The translations under genes and the position numbers were made by a program. The notes below the pieces were generated by a model. That model searched no databases. It was not told the origin of the DNA and saw only the letters and a program-made list of their open reading frames with translations. A stretch of 64,000 nt of DNA, taken from the NCBI GenBank assembly GCA_008973525.1, contig WACJ01000118.1:682001-746000 (forward strand), given 5' to 3'. Below are positions 60,805 to 64,000 of this stretch, one piece after another. How positions within the stretch are numbered: the first letter of the stretch is position 1; every line of letters starts with the position of its first letter. The stretch comes from Stenopsyche tienmushanensis. Taxonomy: Eukaryota > Arthropoda > Insecta > Trichoptera > Stenopsychidae.

Positions 60805-63800
60805 AAAGACAGGAAAACAATGCATTTAACTTATTATAATTGCAACCAAAAAAATTGCTTACTTTTCAATATAACTAATATTTGGTGCCAACATTTTGGG
60901 TTTCGTTGTTGCGATAAGAATTTTAAATTTTAAGCTCCCCATTGTATTAGGTTATTTGCTTTTAGTCCTTTCGTTCTATTCCAGGGAGGTCGTTTTATAT
61001 TTTATTGTATGTAAGCTGATGGATTTTAGAGGATGAAAAAAATTAGATAAGACACAAAAGATGAACATTTGACTTTCGAACGGGGACACATCTATATTCG
61101 GGCTCAAACTAAAAGGGTACATTTTTAAATTGAATATTGGATGAATGAGATTACACTTTGACAGCTTTTCGATAACCTCATTTCGTTCTCATATTTCAAG
61201 TAAATCGATAGCATGTTCAACGAAGAATGATACATTATAGTAAAGCATACAAAAAGTTCGATAAAACGGACAAAAAATCGATGGTATTGTACTTGTAATC
61301 TATACAGCATCTTGTCCTATTGTTACATGAAAAATCCGATGTTACAAAAAAACGTTTTAAATAACTTAAGCGTCCGGCCGTTCTTGAAACAACAGGTTAA
61401 CTCCGAGGCCCAATCCAAGAATCGACAAGAAACAAAGCATCAAAAAAGGCATTGTCGGATTAGTTAGCCCAAGTTTATGGACAGGCCGCGCGATCTTTGA
61501 ACCCTTTGCGTACCAGTTCATTACGATGCCGATAGGTCATGGTTGTTATTCCTCGATGTCCATAAAGGATATGGTTGTTTTTGTGCTTTAGGCCATGGGA
61601 TTGTTTCTATCTTTGGCTCAATGCATTCCCCTCGCATGTGAATTAGTCATAACAGACTGCGTGTGGGCCAACCGCATACATATAGTTGGATGTAAATACC
61701 TTCGTCAACTAAGACCCAACATTTGTTGCTCTTTGTACAAGACATCTCTGCATCATTTTTTCCTCGTCTGAATACATTACCATGGAGCCCTGACTTGTTA
61801 CACGCATGGAATATTCATAAGAGAAGATGTTACTCCGATCTCACTTTGGGCCACATAATGACCCACTAAATATGTTGTAGATTCCATTGTGGGCATCCCA
61901 GGATCCTTTAATGCTTCTGTTCATTTTTTCCACAATGTCATTCTGATGATTCAGTATTTATGTACATTATAAACAGACAGGATTATAATGAAATCATGAA
62001 ACCTTTAAAAGCGCAAGATCATCTCCATAATTGAAAATCAATTTTTGGCTTAAAAAGTTGTAGCTGGGGTATAAAATACCCTTATGTAAACCGTTAATTA
62101 ACGCGTTGGCGAACATATGTGACGTGGGCACACAGGAATAAAAAAAGCAAAAAAACCATGGTCACTGCACTTATTTCAGGCAGATGAATATGTCCTTCAG
62201 GAGGAAAGATGTGGACTGTCGCCTTCGAAGGGAAAAAGACAAGGTCGAAAGAAAACGTGTTCCCTTCGTCATTGCTGAGTTTCACAGTTGCGTGCACTCT
62301 CTCTCTCTGTCTAAAAACATAATAAATATCTCGGACAAGTGCGTATTTTTATCGTCACCTGACCATCATCTTTCTTTTACGATCTGATGGCAAATTGGCG
62401 TATAAAATGGAGCACAGCGCAAAAGGCAAACATTGTTTGTATTCACGATTCAAAATATCGTATTTTTAATGCTTCAAACTTCAAAAGTTTTCGAGTACTT
62501 GGGGAGTTGGGAAGCACAATCTCAACCCTTCCATTTTTGCATCACTACGTTGAAATATAAACAAATTTAAGCTATTATGCAATTAGCGAATGTTAACACT
62601 TTTCTTGCGGTAATGCTTTGGTTCGCCATATATTGAATGTTAAAATTTCAGTTTATTTACATAATAGATTAAAAAAATTTATAACAATAAAAACAGTCTC
62701 CTTTATCAAGAAAGCAAAAAATATTTACATTCACAGAGACTAACTCGCACAAAGCGTCAGGTGTAGGGAATCCAATCCCGGGATCCTGGTCAGTTTTAGG
62801 TGCTCATGAATCCCGGGATTAGTAAACGAAGTAAAACGCTTGGAAACAGTGGCATAACTACTAATTGGCGAGCTTAGGTGACGACTAGGGGCAGTAGCTG
62901 TATAATCTATGTATACGTATACATATAGTACATATATGTTTTTCAAATTGTTATATTAACCTTTCCCTACCGGTGATGTATTTACTACACCTCGACTCTA
63001 ATAATGAGAATATCGATATGAAATATAATAGATACAGGGCTCAATTTTTTTGTATTCCTCCATAATATAATTACGAATCCACATCTAAGTATTATAGTAT
63101 AAAAGTATTCATCTTGCAGCCACGGAAATAAATAATTTGTCGAGAAATCAGGGTGGTCTAATGCAATCCCGAAATCCCGAGATCGAAATTTTGGCTCAGG
63201 ATTGGATTCTTTAATTAGGTGGCTCCAGAACCAAAATTCAAAGTGGATAATATTATACAAAATAATGGGATGCGAGATAAATGCTAACCAGATGAGTGTT
63301 TGAGTCTAGTATTGGCAAGATATGGAAAAAAAATAGGCTTTAAAAAATTGTTTTCCAATCAATAGATGCCTTTGTAAAATACTGTGATTGTATTTACGAA
63401 TAAAAAATTATCTTCTCCCGCATTCAGTGAGTGGCAGCGATCGATGGTGATTCCTGTTCCCCCAAACATCGTGTTAAGCTATTGATTATGCCAAACCTTT
63501 GTGAACATCATCTATCTCGCAAAGCGTATAAATATGCATCTTATTAGCTTGAAAATTCGAGGGTTCATTGGAATATCCCGTCTCGCTGATGGTTGCTTAA
63601 TTTTGGCACAGCATCCGTCATCGGAGACCCAATCCCACGATACTCGAGTCCCACTCTATTTTTAAAGGCAAAAAACTCGTTATTTTCAATATTGATCTAT
63701 TTTAAGCTGTCGAAAAATCAACACGCCGCTCTTATAAATCCTCGTTTAGTTTTTCGCACATCAATTAGGCCGACTTCCGCGCGAAAACGAAGACTTGGCA

Positions 63801-64000
63801 CCGCAACCAAATTGTCATACGAAATAGTCCGACAGGAAGAACAACGTCAAAGAAGTCGACCGCGTTGAAATGGGCGATATTGCGACAAAGAACATTAGTT
63901 CCGCGAATGACGTCAATCAATACGGGACATTTGATATTCCTCGACATTGACTATTGGTAATGGCACGGTTCCCGAAGAACAGTCATCTTACATATGCGGC
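60805..64000. other. Mostly unique DNA
   Basis: No gene recognised. It contains two AATCCCGGGAT palindromic motifs (62,774-62,784 and 62,809-62,820) and a related AATCCCGAAATCCCGAGAT at 63,165-63,183. A piggyBac-like end lies at 62,956. An open, hydrophobic 56-codon minus-strand frame at 61,366-61,536 is not assignable. Confidence 0.35.
62956..62985 (+). repeat. Possible piggyBac-type terminus
   Basis: TTAACCTTTCCCTACCGGTG followed by ATGTATT shares TTAAC and CCGGTGATGyAT with the left end of the element at 48,229. No partner end was found within the window. Confidence 0.25.

Noticed and set aside
61366..61536. A 56-codon minus-strand frame with a hydrophobic, membrane-like stretch near its end.
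   Set aside because: No recognisable family, no continuation upstream without stops, and adjacent frames on both strands are also open.
1..64000. CRISPR arrays, bacterial operons, rRNA genes, viral integrations.
   Set aside because: No regularly spaced direct repeats, no ribosome-binding-site and ORF chains, no rRNA-like sequence and no viral protein signature were seen.

Overview
This is eukaryotic, AT-rich, almost entirely non-coding DNA. No open frame exceeds about 137 codons, and there is no operon structure, rRNA or intact tRNA. The dispersed elements are piggyBac/TTAA, hAT, mariner and Helitron-like types, which suggests an arthropod and most likely an insect. The order or species cannot be told from what I see. 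No functional protein-coding gene is supported. The most economical reading is a large intron or gene desert sown with decayed transposable elements.

Repeat families, named here for convenience: Rep-A is a TTAA-flanked, piggyBac-like MITE of about 240-430 bp with about ten copies or pieces. Rep-A2 is a related TTAA element whose ends read TTAACACATTCC. Rep-B is a 259 bp foldback element with tRNA-like arms. Rep-C is a Helitron-like two-unit repeat opening TCTAATATATAAAAATG. Rep-D is a family built on TTTTTTGTGCGATTT and AAGTTATGCGG. Rep-E is a short 'CCCGAACCTTCATAATAAAA' repeat.

Layout: 1-1769 is unremarkable. 1770-3560 is a nested cluster: a Rep-C inside a Rep-A2, a Rep-B piece, then a second Rep-C split by a GC-rich 521 bp insertion with 6-bp target-site duplications. 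3.6-9.4 kb is mostly unique. 9.4-12.2 kb holds Rep-D pieces, a Rep-A and a GC-rich block with a tRNA-like segment. 17.7-18.4 kb holds a mariner relic and the best Rep-B. 20.6-22.4 kb is a Rep-A split by a 1,027 bp hAT element (8-bp duplications, decayed transposase), followed by a second Rep-A. 24.14 kb has a perfect 31-bp hairpin and 25.4-26.1 kb a long Rep-D. From 32 to 61 kb there are more Rep-A copies plus a decayed piggyBac at 48.23-48.91 kb.

The observation most worth following is a pair of juxtaposed 3'/5' splice-site sequences on the minus strand, at 33,985/33,986 and 50,564/50,565. Each has a consensus branch point 23-26 nt upstream and a pyrimidine tract leading into CAG|GTGAGT. I found no comparable site on the plus strand. 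They look like recursive (ratcheting) splice sites, which would place the window inside a giant intron of a minus-strand gene. All family assignments rest on motifs read by eye; no database search was possible.
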